Assembly (NCBI GenBank): GCA_027475525.1
Contig: JAMWFC010000009.1
Coordinates: 2,212,187 to 2,276,186, forward strand
Reading direction: 5' to 3'
From: Macrolepiota albuminosa
Lineage: Eukaryota; Basidiomycota; Agaricomycetes; Agaricales; Agaricaceae
DNA length: 64,000 nt
Part shown: one piece after another, positions 40,372 to 51,040 of the stretch
How the letters are laid out: every line of letters starts with the position of its first letter
Numbering within the stretch: position 1 is the first letter of the stretch
Position numbers and translations under genes: made by a program
Notes under the pieces: generated by a model
Told to the model about the DNA's origin: nothing
What the model saw: the letters and a program-made list of their open reading frames with translations, nothing else
Databases searched by the model: none

Positions 40372-41598
40372 TCAAATTCTTCCAGTTTCGAGATTCTCCC
40401 AGAGGAAGGCATCTAGTTCATCCTGCTCCTTGGGCGCCAGTGGGTACACCTTGCAGTTGGCCGGCTTCGAGTCTGGTAGGAGCTCGATGGCATGATCCCA
40501 CTGCTTGCGCTCCGGGAGAGAATCAAACGAGGCCTTGGAGAAAACATCCTCAAAGTCATGCAGGTGGCCCGGGACGGTATCCCGGAATGGGCGAGGCGAG
40601 GTATTGGTGGCGAAGGCCTGGGCCAACCGTTGGGAAGTGGTCTGGCTGGCCCGGATCTCCTCTGCCGATGGCGGCGGACGCAACGCTGTGGCATAGATGC
40701 GGTCCCCTACCTCAATGGCCTCGTCTGGTAATTCCGGGTCCGGGACTGGCAGGAATTCTCCTTCGCAACCGTCTTCCATGATGGCCTCTCCACCGCTATG
40801 CCTGTCGTCCTTGTAGAGGGCCTCTCTATGAGGGAATGCCAGGGGCGGAGGATCCAACAGGTCGAGGTCGGCGAAGGGGATGTGTCCTGCCCGGCAGGCC
40901 TGGATGGCTGCACGTTCCCGCACAGCGGTGCGCCACTCTATCCTTGCCTTCTTCGCACAGGTGGCGCAGCGTCGGGGGCACCGACTCATGCTCACCTCTC
41001 CGGTAGTCCAGTCTATCTCCGGGTTGTGCTCCCGGAGCCACGTGTATCCCAGGATCATATCCTGCTTTCCCAAGCTGGTGACTGCGAAGGTGGCACGCTC
41101 GGCGTGGGCCCGATAGCGCAGAACCAGGTCTACAACGGCGCGGATGGAGCCTGCTTCATTGGGGGTACTATCAATATTGTAGACCAGAATTGGGGAAGGG
41201 AGAGGGCGAGTCATGAGTTGGTGTCGGGCCACGTATTCGGCATCCACAAAGAGCCTGGTGGCTCCGGAATCTAGAAGAGCAGTCACACTCCGGATCTGCT
41301 GTGTGTCAGTTGTTTTGACCTCCACCTTTAGCCGGAGCGAGTTGGTTGAGGGTGTCGAGGCTACCACGTAGCGCCTCGGAAGGCGACGTTGCCAGGCAGG
41401 GATGCGGGGTCGAGGGGGCCCGGCAGGAGGAGTCGGCGAGGCCGGGGGGCTTTTAGATACGTCGAGGGGTGGGCTTACAATCGTAGGTGCCAAAGTGTCC
41501 TCAGGGGTTGTATTGGGCTCTTCTATGGACAGACATACAAATCGATTTGCACCAAGCGACGGGGGCGTACTCTTCACCCGTCGCTCCTCTAAAAATCC
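40372..41598 (-). pseudogene. pol: Element B protease and linker
   Basis: Start of pol, in the -1 frame relative to gag. The aspartic protease has TALLDSGATRLFVDAEYV (active site DSGA) and the closing strand KQDMILGYTWLREHNPEIDW. A Cys-containing linker (CPRRCATCAKKARIEW) follows, then the connector CKVYPLAPKEQDELDAFLWENL that leads to RT. It stops at TGA 40372-40374. The overlap with gag and the GGATTTT heptamer suggest synthesis by -1 frameshifting. Confidence 0.88.
41589..41598 (-). promoter_or_regulatory. Candidate -1 frameshift site GGATTTT-TAG
   Basis: At the end of gag the minus strand reads G GAT TTT TAG in the gag frame. GGAUUUU is like the retroviral GGAUUUA heptamer, in the right phase, with the stop directly after. 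Slipping back one base gives GGA TTT TTA GAG, which continues as the pol frame. I did not test for a downstream pseudoknot. Confidence 0.6.
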
Positions 41599-42833
41599 TC
41601 CAGGCTCCCTCCTCCCGACGCATCCGCACTCTGCTTCTGCTCCCGGGTCTCCGGCGCTGCCGGGTCTGGAGAGGGGGCTCCGGCTGCGTCCTTGGCTGCC
41701 AGGAGCTGCAGGAGTAGCTCTTCCTGCTCCTCCGGGGCTAGGTAACGCATCTCGAGGCCAAGCGGGCAACGGCGTGCAAAGTGACCGGGGGTGCCGCAGC
41801 GCCGGCACAGAAGAGGTAGGTTGGCATGCTGGCGGGAGGAGTCCACATCCATAGGGGCCCCTGGGGGCAGTGTGGGCCCAGCGGAGGGAGCAGGGAGGCT
41901 GGGAGGGTGGAATACAGCTGCTACGGGATGGGGGAGAGGGACCCGAGGACGTGGGGCTGTTGCCGTGGCCGGAGCTTGGCACAGGCTGCACTTAAGTTCC
42001 ATGAGCTGCCACTGGTCCCAGGCCACTCGGTACCAGGAGGCAACTTGGTTGTCGGCTGGACGTCCTTCTGCAAGGTTGTCAATACGCTCCATCAGAGTGG
42101 ATTGGAGCCCTTCCCGGAAGGTGAGGCAGAGTTGCAGTCCATCGGGGTACCCGGCCTGCTCAACTAGTGCCTGGAAGGAGTCAATGTATTTGTCCAGCGA
42201 GCGCCTCCCTTGTCCGTATTGATCCCTGTCTCGGAGGACCAGCGCAGCTGCCTTGGCTGGGTTCCGGGGGAAGAACTCGTCCCGGAACTCCTGCTCAAAT
42301 GCGGCCCAGTTTGCAAACCCCGCAACGCCTCCAGGGCGTCGGAAAACCCGCAGTGCGTAGGTGGCCGCTCTCCCAGACTTCATGTAGGAGAGAACCCATG
42401 CGATTTTCAGGTCGTCCAAGACAAAGTCGTCCCCGCAGAGCTGGATATAGGTGAGGCACAACTGTAGAAATCGTTCTCTGGTCGTGCGGTCGCCATCGTA
42501 GGCATCCAGGATTGCTGGTCAGGGGAGGAGCGCACGTGGGGTCCCTTGGGTCCTCAGAGGATTCGGAGAGGATGGCTGAACAGCGGGGGGCAGTGCCGCT
42601 GCTGGGGTCGCGGTAGCGACCAAGGGAGTGGTGTTGAGACGCTCTAGGAGTGCCCGGAGGGAGTTGGAGATGGTTTCAGCGGTTTGTCGGAGGGTGGAGA
42701 GTTCGGCGGTGTGGTGAGTGAGGGAAGCTTGAGTAAGCTGCACTTGAGCCTCTAGATGGAGCAAGCGAGTCCAGGCTTCATCCTGAGGAGCTGTAGTGTC
42801 CGGAGAAGTGTCTGAAGAGGCAAGCTGAGACAT
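41589..42833 (-). pseudogene. gag: Element B gag with one TGA
   Basis: Starts at ATG 42833 with a coiled-coil-like N-terminus (EAQVQLTQASLTHHTAELST). A TGA at 42519-42521 interrupts it; the frame then continues with LDAYDGDRTTRERFLQL and the Gag core (WVLSYMKSGRAATYALRVF, FEQEFRDEFFPRNPAKAAAL, YIDSFQALVEQAGYPDG). A CCHC knuckle, CRRCGTPGHFARRC, lies near the C-terminus. It stops at TAG 41589-41591. The decayed relative at 43254-44805 has TGC where this has TGA, so the stop is a mutation. Confidence 0.9.
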
Positions 42834-42941
42834 AGAAGGTCCAGATGCTTAAAACTGGTGGAGAAGCGGCAGATAGGAGCCAGAGAATTCTTCTGACGGC
42901 TATGGGGGGCTTCCAGACCAGAATTAGGAGACTTGTTCTGC

Positions 42942-43253
42942 TGTAAGGGCGACCTCCAGAGGTTGCGGCACTATCACACAACTGGCAGAGGGAAATCCAA
43001 AGTATATTAGAGCCAGTAACGACAGTACAATCAATAACTAATCACCTGGCAGAGGGAAATCCAAAGAGAACAAGTCTAAGGATTCCTCTGCCAGTGCGGC
43101 ACATCAGTACGGGGGCGGACAGGCATGGGAACGACTGTACAGTATCCAACGGCTAGCTCCAGGAGGCCGGGAGGACTCCGGGGCATGGGAAATGCTCCGG
43201 AGTTCTCCGGAAACTCCGGAAAAGGAAAGACAAGAGCGAGGAGTCCCCTGACA
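42942..43253 (-). repeat. Element B 5' LTR (312 bp)
   Basis: TGTAAGGGCGACC to GTCCCCTGACA on the plus strand; single copy of the 77-bp block that is doubled in the other LTR. Followed by the target duplication AAGGG. Confidence 0.93.
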
Positions 43254-44680
43254 AAGGGAGGTGTCATTACTAAGCTGGGACACATGGGTGCTGGACAGGA
43301 GAAGGAGAAGAGGAGGTCTTGGCTGAGGCTTTGACCAAGGGGGTATTTTGTACATCGGAGGGGGTGCTTACAGTTTCAGTCAGGGAATTGTTAACAGGGA
43401 GCAATATATTGGACAATTCTACTGATAGACATGCAAACCAATTAGCACCAGGTGCTGGAGGCATACAACCCATCCATTTCTCTACTGAAAACCCTCCCCT
43501 GCAGGACCAAAGGACTGCTCCAATGGTTCTGCTACAGCCTCTACAGGACCCAAGGACTCCTCCAAAAGTTCTGTCACAGTCTGTATGTCTGGGAAAGGGT
43601 TTCCCTGAATGTCTCAGGCAGCCAGGAGCTGGAGAAGGAGCTCTTCCTGCTCTAACACTGAGAGATAGCTCACCTCCAACCCCTGAGGGCAATATCAAGT
43701 GAAGTGACCAGGCTTCCCACAGTGATGGCAAAGGAGAGAAAGAGAGGAACATTGACAAGAGGCATCAACATCTATTGGAACTCTGAGAGGGAGGGGATGT
43801 GCTGCAGGCATCTGAGCTGGGGGTGGAGTGCAAAATGGAAGGGAAGGCTGGATAGGATGATGAGCAGGGAAAGACACCTGTGAGGTGGAGCAAGAGACAG
43901 TTCCATGATGGAGCTCACATTGTAACTCCATGAGCTGCCACTAATCACGTGCTACCTGATATCAGGACTCAATGCTTGTGTTGTCAGGTTGACTCTCAGC
44001 CATGCTGTTGATCTGGTCCATGAGAGAGGGAAGGAGGCCATCTCAGAAGGTGAGACAGAGCTGAAGACCATCTGGATAGTGGGCCTGTTCAGCAAGAGCT
44101 CTGAAGGAATTAATATACTCATCTAAGGTCTGCTTCCCCTGTCCATATTGATGAGGATCTTGGAGAATGAGGGCTGCTACCTTAGCAGGGTCCAAGGGGA
44201 AGAACTCTGTCCAAAACTCCTTCTCAAACTGATCCCAACTTCCAAAACTCTCCACTCCTCCAGAGCATCAAAAAAGTTGTAGCATGTAGGTTGAAGCTTG
44301 TCCAGGCAATTTTGAGAGCATGAAAGGGGAGAGCCTCACCACTGAGCTAAATATAGATGACACATGACTGCAAGAAGTGCTTGCCTATGGCTCAGTCACC
44401 ATTGAATGCATCTGGGAGTGCTGGGCAAGGAATATTGGCATGAACTGGGGGGGAGGCCTCAAAGCAAGGAACTGGAGGTGTGTCAGCCCTAACTGGAGGT
44501 ACCTGGAGAGGAGTAGAAGTGAGAGGGACGCACTCTAAGAGGGCCTGAAGGGAATGGGAAATGGTGTGTGTGGCCTGACATAATCCAGCAAGTTTGGTGG
44601 TGTGGAGGGTGAGGGAAGCTTGAGTAGTCTGCACCTGAGTCTCCAGAGCGAGCAAGCAACCCCAGTCATGCCCAATGCTG
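43254..44680 (-). pseudogene. Decayed element-B-family protease start and gag (right part)
   Basis: Continues the decayed element interrupted at 25956. The minus strand carries scraps of the protease start (LVKASAKTSS, GANWFACLSVE), the zinc-knuckle region (LLCHHCGKPGHF), the Gag core (WDQFEKEFWTEFFPLDPAKVAAL, YINSFRALAEQAHYPDGLQLCLTF) and the coiled-coil N-terminus (LALETQVQTTQASLTLHTTKL). These match 41589-42833 of element B in order. Stops and frameshifts are frequent, and CpG is almost gone. Confidence 0.85.
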
Positions 44681-44682
44681 AG

Positions 44683-44775
44683 CCCTCTAGCTGCAAGGTC
44701 TATCCTCTCTCCTAAAGAACAGGATGAGCTTGATGCTTTCTTGCAGGAGAATCTAGATGCAAGGCAGTGCTTGTG
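44683..44775 (+). pseudogene. Short element-B-family pol fragment, opposite strand
   Basis: The plus strand reads CKVYPLSPKEQDELDAFLQENLDA, matching the connector CKVYPLAPKEQDELDAFLWENL of element B. It directly abuts the decayed gag, which is on the minus strand, so this is a rearrangement junction. Confidence 0.75.
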
Positions 44776-44822
44776 TGCACAGCACACTATTCTGGACTGC
44801 CCCAATTGAGCAGCATTTGGAG

Positions 44823-45211
44823 TATGGTGGCAGACACTGCTGCTGAACCAGGACAGTCATTGTTGACAACATATGTGTGGCAGCAGGGACCAGCAAGAAG
44901 GGTCAGCAAGAAGGACAACAATATTGTATAGCCAGGGAAGGTGCCTTTGATACCTAAAGACCAGGAGCTGTGTGGAGGGGTCAGCAAACAGCCACAGGTG
45001 AGGCATGAAGGCCTCAGGAAAGCTCTGGATTTAGAGTCCAAACTGGACTCCTCAGATGATGAGGAGAGTAAGAGGTTACATTTGACCTTGTCTATCCAGT
45101 TACAACTGGTGCTGGACCAATATCCATCAGTTGCCAAGGAATCAACACAAAATTGTCTGCAGCTTTACATTGTAAAGCATTTGCAGTTGGTGATTCAAAC
45201 CTGCAATTCAT
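44823..45211 (+). pseudogene. Decayed ORF1-like fragment (element N relative)
   Basis: Matches 63330-63700 almost codon by codon: KQPQVRHEGLRKALDLESK, SSDDEESKR, LSIQLQLVLDQYPSV, LYIVKHLQL. CpG in the better copy are TpG or CpA here. It shows that ORF1 relatives have spread independently and are old. Confidence 0.8.
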
Positions 45212-46300
45212 AGGTGCATTGGTTGGCATACCACAGCACAATCTCACTATCCCCATCAGCTGTATCAGCAATAGGCACTATGGAGTCAGTGCCTCTGATT
45301 TGGTCCCACAATGCCATCTCAAGGTCATTGATGTCATATGCTACAAACCACTTTCCTTTGTACTGTAAGCAGTTAGATGGGTCACCAGAGTAGAGTTGCA
45401 TGGATTCTAGAAGAAACTCCAGTTTACAAGTGGTGGCATTCCCTAAGGACATAGGTTGCCCCCATATCTTCTCATTCTCCCTAAGCAGTTCAGCTTTCAT
45501 TTCTTCATCACCCCATCTGAAGGTCATTGGCAGCCCAGTATGTACCAGTTCAAAGGGGTCCCATTCTTTGTTCATGAAATGTTCCCTAGAATCAAACTCA
45601 ATCCAGGCATGCCCAGCATTGTTGATCACCCTGTTAGGTCTAGGCATGTCTTTCTCACACAGGTTGGTTTGTGGGATCTATGGGACTTAGACTTCTCTTG
45701 CACAGAGGAGAACCCCGGGGTATTATTGGTGTGTTTTCCAAGAGGGGATCAAAACTTTTATCTCTTGAATTTTCTTTTGCTGTCTCTTTCAGAATGAGAG
45801 TTTATTACCTTATTCTGACTGGTCTGGACTTATTCAGCATCTGGGTGTCAACCTTAGACTCATCCAAGTCTATGTTTTCTGCTTGTTCTAAGAACTCAGC
45901 CTGAGATATTATCTCATTCCATTTCAACACTTCTGAGTCCAGACCTACAGTCCTCTTTTTATGGAGGTCTTGAATCTATTGAATAGTTTAACAATCTTTT
46001 CTTGTTTGTCAATAGATCCTACACATACAAATAGTTCTTCTAGTTCCAAAATATATTCCCATATGGTCAACATTTTTCCTTGACCAAAGTCTCTGAGTTT
46101 ATTGCACTGCCAATTATGGAAGTCAATGGGGAAGCACTTATTGAAGAGCTCCTTGAAGAAGCAATCCAGCAGCTATTCCCTAGGTTTGCTCAGTACTTCC
46201 CTAGAATAGGAGTTCCAAGCTCTTCCCATAAGGAATTGTAGAAATATACAGCAAGTATACTACAGGAACTGTCAGTTACTGAGGTATTTAGTAGGTAAAC
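45190..46300 (-). pseudogene. Decayed gag-like region of another retroelement family
   Basis: The minus strand gives gag-like scraps: FFKELFNKCFPIDF, LRDFGQGKMLTIWEYILELEELF, EKIVKLFNRF, AEFLEQAENIDLDES. A 150-codon open frame at 45195-45647 (beginning MPRPNRVINNAGHAWIEF) follows; I do not recognise its family. Stops separate the pieces. The upstream part continues on the far side of the solo LTR at 46676-47251. Confidence 0.55.
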
Positions 46301-46675
46301 TGACTCACCCAACTGAGGGTAGCTGTATGCATTGGCTGATTATCTAGTCAAAAATAATTAAGGTTTGAAAGTAAATCATAACAAATACCAATCATGTTTC
46401 ATGGACCTGTGCATCACAGTAGATTGGTTAGTAATGACAGTCCACAGAATGGAGGCATGGGATGAATGCAGAACATATTTTAAACAGATGAGTCATGGTC
46501 ACATGTCTTAGGACATCTTTCACTTGTACTACCATTTGCTGCATCACAATTTGTATATCTCTTTGCAATAAACATTCTTTTTTACCCACCATCCCACTTC
46601 TACAATCACCATACAATATCTCAGTCATCATACACTCGCACAGACATTATTTTTCTATCATACATTCATACTGAC

Positions 46676-47251
46676 TGTCAGGGGACTTCTCATTTCTTCC
46701 TTTTCTCACTCCTTATCTCTTCACTCTCCTTCCCTTCATTCTCTTATTTCTCTGTCAGGGGACTTCTCATTTCTTCCTTTTCTCACTCCTTATCTCTTCA
46801 CTCTCCTTCCCTTCATTCTCTTATTTCTTCTGACATTATTTCATTTCACTGTTTCTATTCTTTCAACACTATCTGTTAGTACTACTCTCAGCCCTTGAGA
46901 TGCTCTGGTTCTTTAGCCACCATTCAGACAAGTGTGGGCCCACTCAGCACCGCTTCCAGACCGCTTATATAAGCCAGAGTTTGCCAGAGTTTGCCCCTTA
47001 TTTGTACAAGTGTTTGTGTAGGCAATTTTCGAGTTTTTAAGGTTTTGTTGTACTGTACAGTTGTTTCCCATGCTTTAGAGGCCCCAGAAGCGTCCAACCT
47101 GGCATAGGGAATCCCTAGACTTGTTCTCTTTGGATCTCCCTCTGCCAGGTGAGTAGCTACCTTGATATTGTCAGTATATATTCTAATACACTTTGGATCT
47201 CCCTCTGCCAGCTGTGTAACTGAGCCACAGCCTCTAGAGGTCGCCCTTACA
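46676..47251 (-). repeat. Solo LTR-A, reverse, with target duplication
   Basis: TGTCAGGGGACTTC to GTCGCCCTTACA, flanked by CTGAC (46671-46675 and 47252-47256). The first 77 bp are present twice in tandem (46676-46752, 46753-46829); without this the LTR is 499 bp, like the copy at 48736. Confidence 0.88.
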
Positions 47252-47256
47252 CTGAC

Positions 47257-48735
47257 ATTATCTGATATCTTGATATCCTAAAGTTGTGTCATCTGTGGGT
47301 CCCCTATTTGCCAATGTCACACCCCCTCTAGTTCATGTTTCTGGATGTGGGTCTGATACCCACACTAGACTTCAGTGCATCTTGGTAACAATAATGTATT
47401 TCATCTCTAATTACTATACACTATACATGAACCGAACCTCAGACTGTGTGAAAGTGAAAATAAAGAGAACATAAGAAACAACATACGTGATCATACTTTT
47501 GGTGACTGACGTGCGGATGTGTGAGTCTACTTCAACAGGAATCCAGCTACCACTGTAATGTGGTGCCTCCACTCAATGTACCCATCTGCAAGGTGAATGA
47601 AGCACTAGTTTATAAACTGTATAAATTTCTGGATATCAGGCATGCTGTTGTACCTCTCCAGTGGAATTGATTTAATGGAAGAGGTCAGCTGCTTATAAGA
47701 TCTTTGCTGCATCTCCTTGATCTCTTAGACTTCTTGTGGTTTCAATCCTGGATGTATTTTCCTGAGGGCCTACTTCTCAGACATTTCCTATGGTAGTTTT
47801 CCCTTTTCTCAGAGGAACTCTCCTCCTCAGATGAGTCACTGTCTTCACCCAACATTGTGTTGCTGTCGTACATATTGCTTTCTAACATCCCAGATTCTGA
47901 CTCAGACAATACTAGATTATGTCTGAAGCTCATCTGCATGAACAGCTTTCCAAGCACACTTTTCCTTGGTATTTGATTTGCAGGTTTCAATGCCATAATT
48001 TCAAGGCTGTTGTTATGGCCATTCTGAAGCTTCAGTAGATCTCCCCCAATATCCTTACCCATTCAGTTGCCTCAGATCAGAGGGAGTCTTGCCTTCTCAC
48101 TATTCATTGTGGGAATGTTGAGTTTTCTGGTCTTGGGATGGTTACCAGTTGAGGTGTCATCCTCACTTTCCCAGTTCTCATTGTCTCTAGCATTTTGAGC
48201 CTGAAATTTCTCAAATAATTGCCCTTGAGTCTTGGGGTCCACCTCATCTTCAGGCAGTTCAATATCACCCCAGTTGCCAGGGTCTATCCCTTTCCCCTTT
48301 CTAATATAGAATCCTGAGCCCTTTTTTGGGATCTCGCTCTCCGATTCCACCTGAGAATTCATGGATATATTGTGCTGTCTATTATCTACATGGGACTGTT
48401 CTTTCCTCATCATTTTCTGACAAGCCTTGGCTATTGCCTTAGCCTGCTCAGAGTCTAATACTCCGTTCCTGACTCCGTCCTGGATATCCATCATATCTTT
48501 TGCCCATTGACAAAACTGATCTCTCTTTTCTTCAGCAAGGGGTGATTTCCCTCCTTGAGTCATGTCTGACTTCGATGCTGATTGTGGGCATCTAATTCTA
48601 GCTATGATATCATCCATTTGGGTATGCTCCCTGCAGTTATCAGCCACAGGAGGCCCAGGCTCCTCAAGCATAGGTGGGGCCCCACTCTGGTTTGTGTCTT
48701 GTGGACCACTAGCATCCCACATAGTGTCCCAACCC
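47257..48735 (-). pseudogene. Upstream part of the decayed gag-like element
   Basis: Two minus-strand frames, 48072-48722 (216 codons, starting MWDASGPQDTNQSG) and 47742-48062, are polar and rich in Asp, Gln, Lys and Ser (PEDEVDPKTQGQLFEKFQAQ; GEDSDSSEEESSSEKRE). Their composition and position fit the N-terminal half of the gag-like protein at 45190-46300, but no domain is recognised. Confidence 0.45.
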
Positions 48736-49234
48736 TGTAAGGGTGACCTCTAGAGGCTGTGGCTCAGTCACACAGCTGGCAGAGGAAGATTCAAAGTGTA
48801 TTAGAGTATGTACTGACAATATCATAATAACTACTCACCTGGCAGAGGAAGATCCAAAGAGAACAAGTCTAGGGATTCTCTATGCCAGGTTGGATGCTTC
48901 TGGGGCCTCTGAAGCACGGGAAACAACTGTACAGTACAACAAAACCTTAAAAACTCAAAAATTGCCTACACAAATAATTGCACAAATAAGGGGCAAACTC
49001 TGGCAAACTCTGGCTTATATAAGCAGTCTGGAAGCAATGCTGAGGGGCCCACACTTGTCTGAATGGTAGCTAAAGAACCAGAGCACCTCAAGGGCTGAGA
49101 GTAGTACTAACAGATAGTGTTGAAAGAATAGAAACAGTAAAATGAAATAATGTCAGAAAAAATAAGAGAATGAATGAAGGGAGAGTGAAGAGATAAGGAG
49201 TGAGAAAAGGAAAAAAATGAGGAGTCCCCTGACA
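48736..49234 (+). repeat. Solo LTR-A, 499 bp
   Basis: Best full-length LTR-A: TGTAAGGGTGACC to GTCCCCTGACA, 499 bp. Flanks AACCC (48731-48735) and GACCC (49235-49239) are probably a 5-bp target duplication with one change. Same layout and ends as the element B LTR, so LTR-A and element B are related. Confidence 0.88.
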
Positions 49235-51040
49235 GACCCAGAGCATCTCTGTGCATGGTCTGACTGGATTCACATGCCCTCACATTGATCTCAGGCGGGG
49301 TGTCTAAGCTAGAGTCTGCACCAGCTCAATTGCTAGTAGGGTATTTGTGTTGTAAAGTTTTAGCTGACATTTCTGAAAGGTTGGCTCATGAACGAGTTAT
49401 TCCATGGGTTGATCAGACCTGAGGAGTTCCGCTATGTGTGAGTCCAAGTGTACTAGTTGTCAGAGGGTGAACACAACCACCCCTCCGCATTGGTTATTTC
49501 CCCTATGTGAGGCATCACATGTGTTCAGCTACGCCACACCTTTTTTTGTTTTTTTTTATTTGTTATCCCTCAGTTTGTACTCGCATGATGCAGATGAACT
49601 GAGGTATGTTGGACAGTTTCTACAATTACATTATTACACTATAACTTACTCCCTTTACCTAGCATTATTGTTCCCATCTAGGTAACAAATAAATTTAGTT
49701 CGTACTCACATGACGTGCACGAACTGAGCATTATTGTTCTCATCTAGAAACAATTGCACGTCAAAACTCAACACTAGTGTAGTTGATAGAACTTAGAGAA
49801 GTTCAAAACACAAGGCTACCGAGTAGGCAGTTGTTGTATCACACGTAGTCTCGCTCTGAACTGTTGTAAGTCCTAGATTGCAAAAAGTCCTCTAACATTA
49901 GTACAGAGTTGCTATTTAAAGGAGCTGCTGTATTATGTGAGGAAAATAGTAAAGATAACAATGGGCAGATAAGGGAAGATAAAGAATGTGACGATCAGAA
50001 GTAACGATTTCCCTACAACTCACTATCTACATGATACTTTAATTATATATGGAAGTGGACTCCTGGAGCTGCCGACAAAGGTGGAATGTCAGGGTGAAAC
50101 AAATGATTGTCAACTTGCAAGGGGACCGAGTATCATGTATTTACTCTCTCTTAACGTCTTTGGAGATACTAGACTTAGCAGAAACCTATTCAAAAGGGTA
50201 ATACGATGTACCAGGAGGCGACAGGAGGCAGTGTTACCAAAGCAGTGTCGTTTGTACTGGGTGAACTTCGCAAATTCTGGGATCATATGGTAGAATCTCG
50301 GAACATTGCCGCCCCCCGAGCTAAAAGCATTCCACTAATTTGGCACATCAAAAGATATATCGAGCATTCTTTATATGAAACAATCAAGTCCTCGATTGGC
50401 TCAGACTTCCTCACTCCAAATTCTTTTGTCCCCAGCCGATATCATCTTCGATAGTTATATCAGTTTTCTGATTCTACGGGGAAGAGTGCAGTAGGACAAA
50501 TTTTGATCGATACAAGCTGACTTTATAAAAAGAGTGTAAGGTACGAACAGAAACAACCCATGCAGGAATATCAGAGGCAAGAGGGTGCTCAAACATCACA
50601 GGCGTTGGCAGCCTCTCAAAAGTTCTCACTTGGAGCCCAACCTGATGCCCACCGTTGCAGCTGACATCCAAAAACTCAAGAGAAACGTCTAAACTCACTT
50701 CATCCTCCAACCATAACTTCTGAACGGGTTTAAGTGTCATTTGATATCATATTAGTGACAGCCGTGACGCTTTTTGCATAATCAAGAGTACAGTCCGAAT
50801 TCGGCTGTTTTTCGGACAGCCTTGATCATCGTGTATTTTTCAAAAGAATTTACTGGTTCGGGAGGTTGGACAGGTTCGAAACAAAGATAGCATCATAGAA
50901 ATCGCAAGCGGTGGAGACGACTATCATCACCCGTTCAGCACTGCCTTTGATGCGAGCGAGAACTCGGCACACTCGTCCGAGGACCACCCTTGTTTTAAAA
51001 GCTAGATCAACACTATTTTCGACCTTGTTCTCATCATACA
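49235..51040. other. No gene recognised; a pair of palindromic repeats
   Basis: The first 200 bases may still belong to the decayed gag-like element. Two ~33-bp palindromic segments of the same type (CAGTTTGTACTCGCATGATG at 49571 and TAGTTCGTACTCACATGACG at 49697) each end in GAACTGAG. Open frames between 49988 and 50740 show no recognisable protein. Confidence 0.4.

Larger units (their letters stand above)
25957..43258 (-). mobile_element. Element B: Ty3/Gypsy chromovirus with target duplications
   Basis: A minus-strand LTR retrotransposon from 25962 to 43253, flanked by AAGGG (25957-25961 and 43254-43258). Order in its own orientation: 5' LTR (42942-43253), gag, protease, RT, RNase H, integrase with chromodomain, purine tract, 3' LTR (25962-26350). 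The 11.17-kb element N plus one target copy lies inside its integrase, so its own length is about 6.1 kb. It is inactive: one TGA in gag, two in pol and a 1-nt deletion, besides the insertion. High CpG content and nearly identical LTRs mark it as far younger than its surroundings. Confidence 0.93.

Noticed and set aside
46676..49234. A DNA transposon with 0.5-kb terminal inverted repeats
   Set aside because: The two inverted repeats are each complete LTR-A units with TG...CA ends, and each has its own, different flanking duplication (CTGAC; AACCC/GACCC). They are independent solo LTRs.
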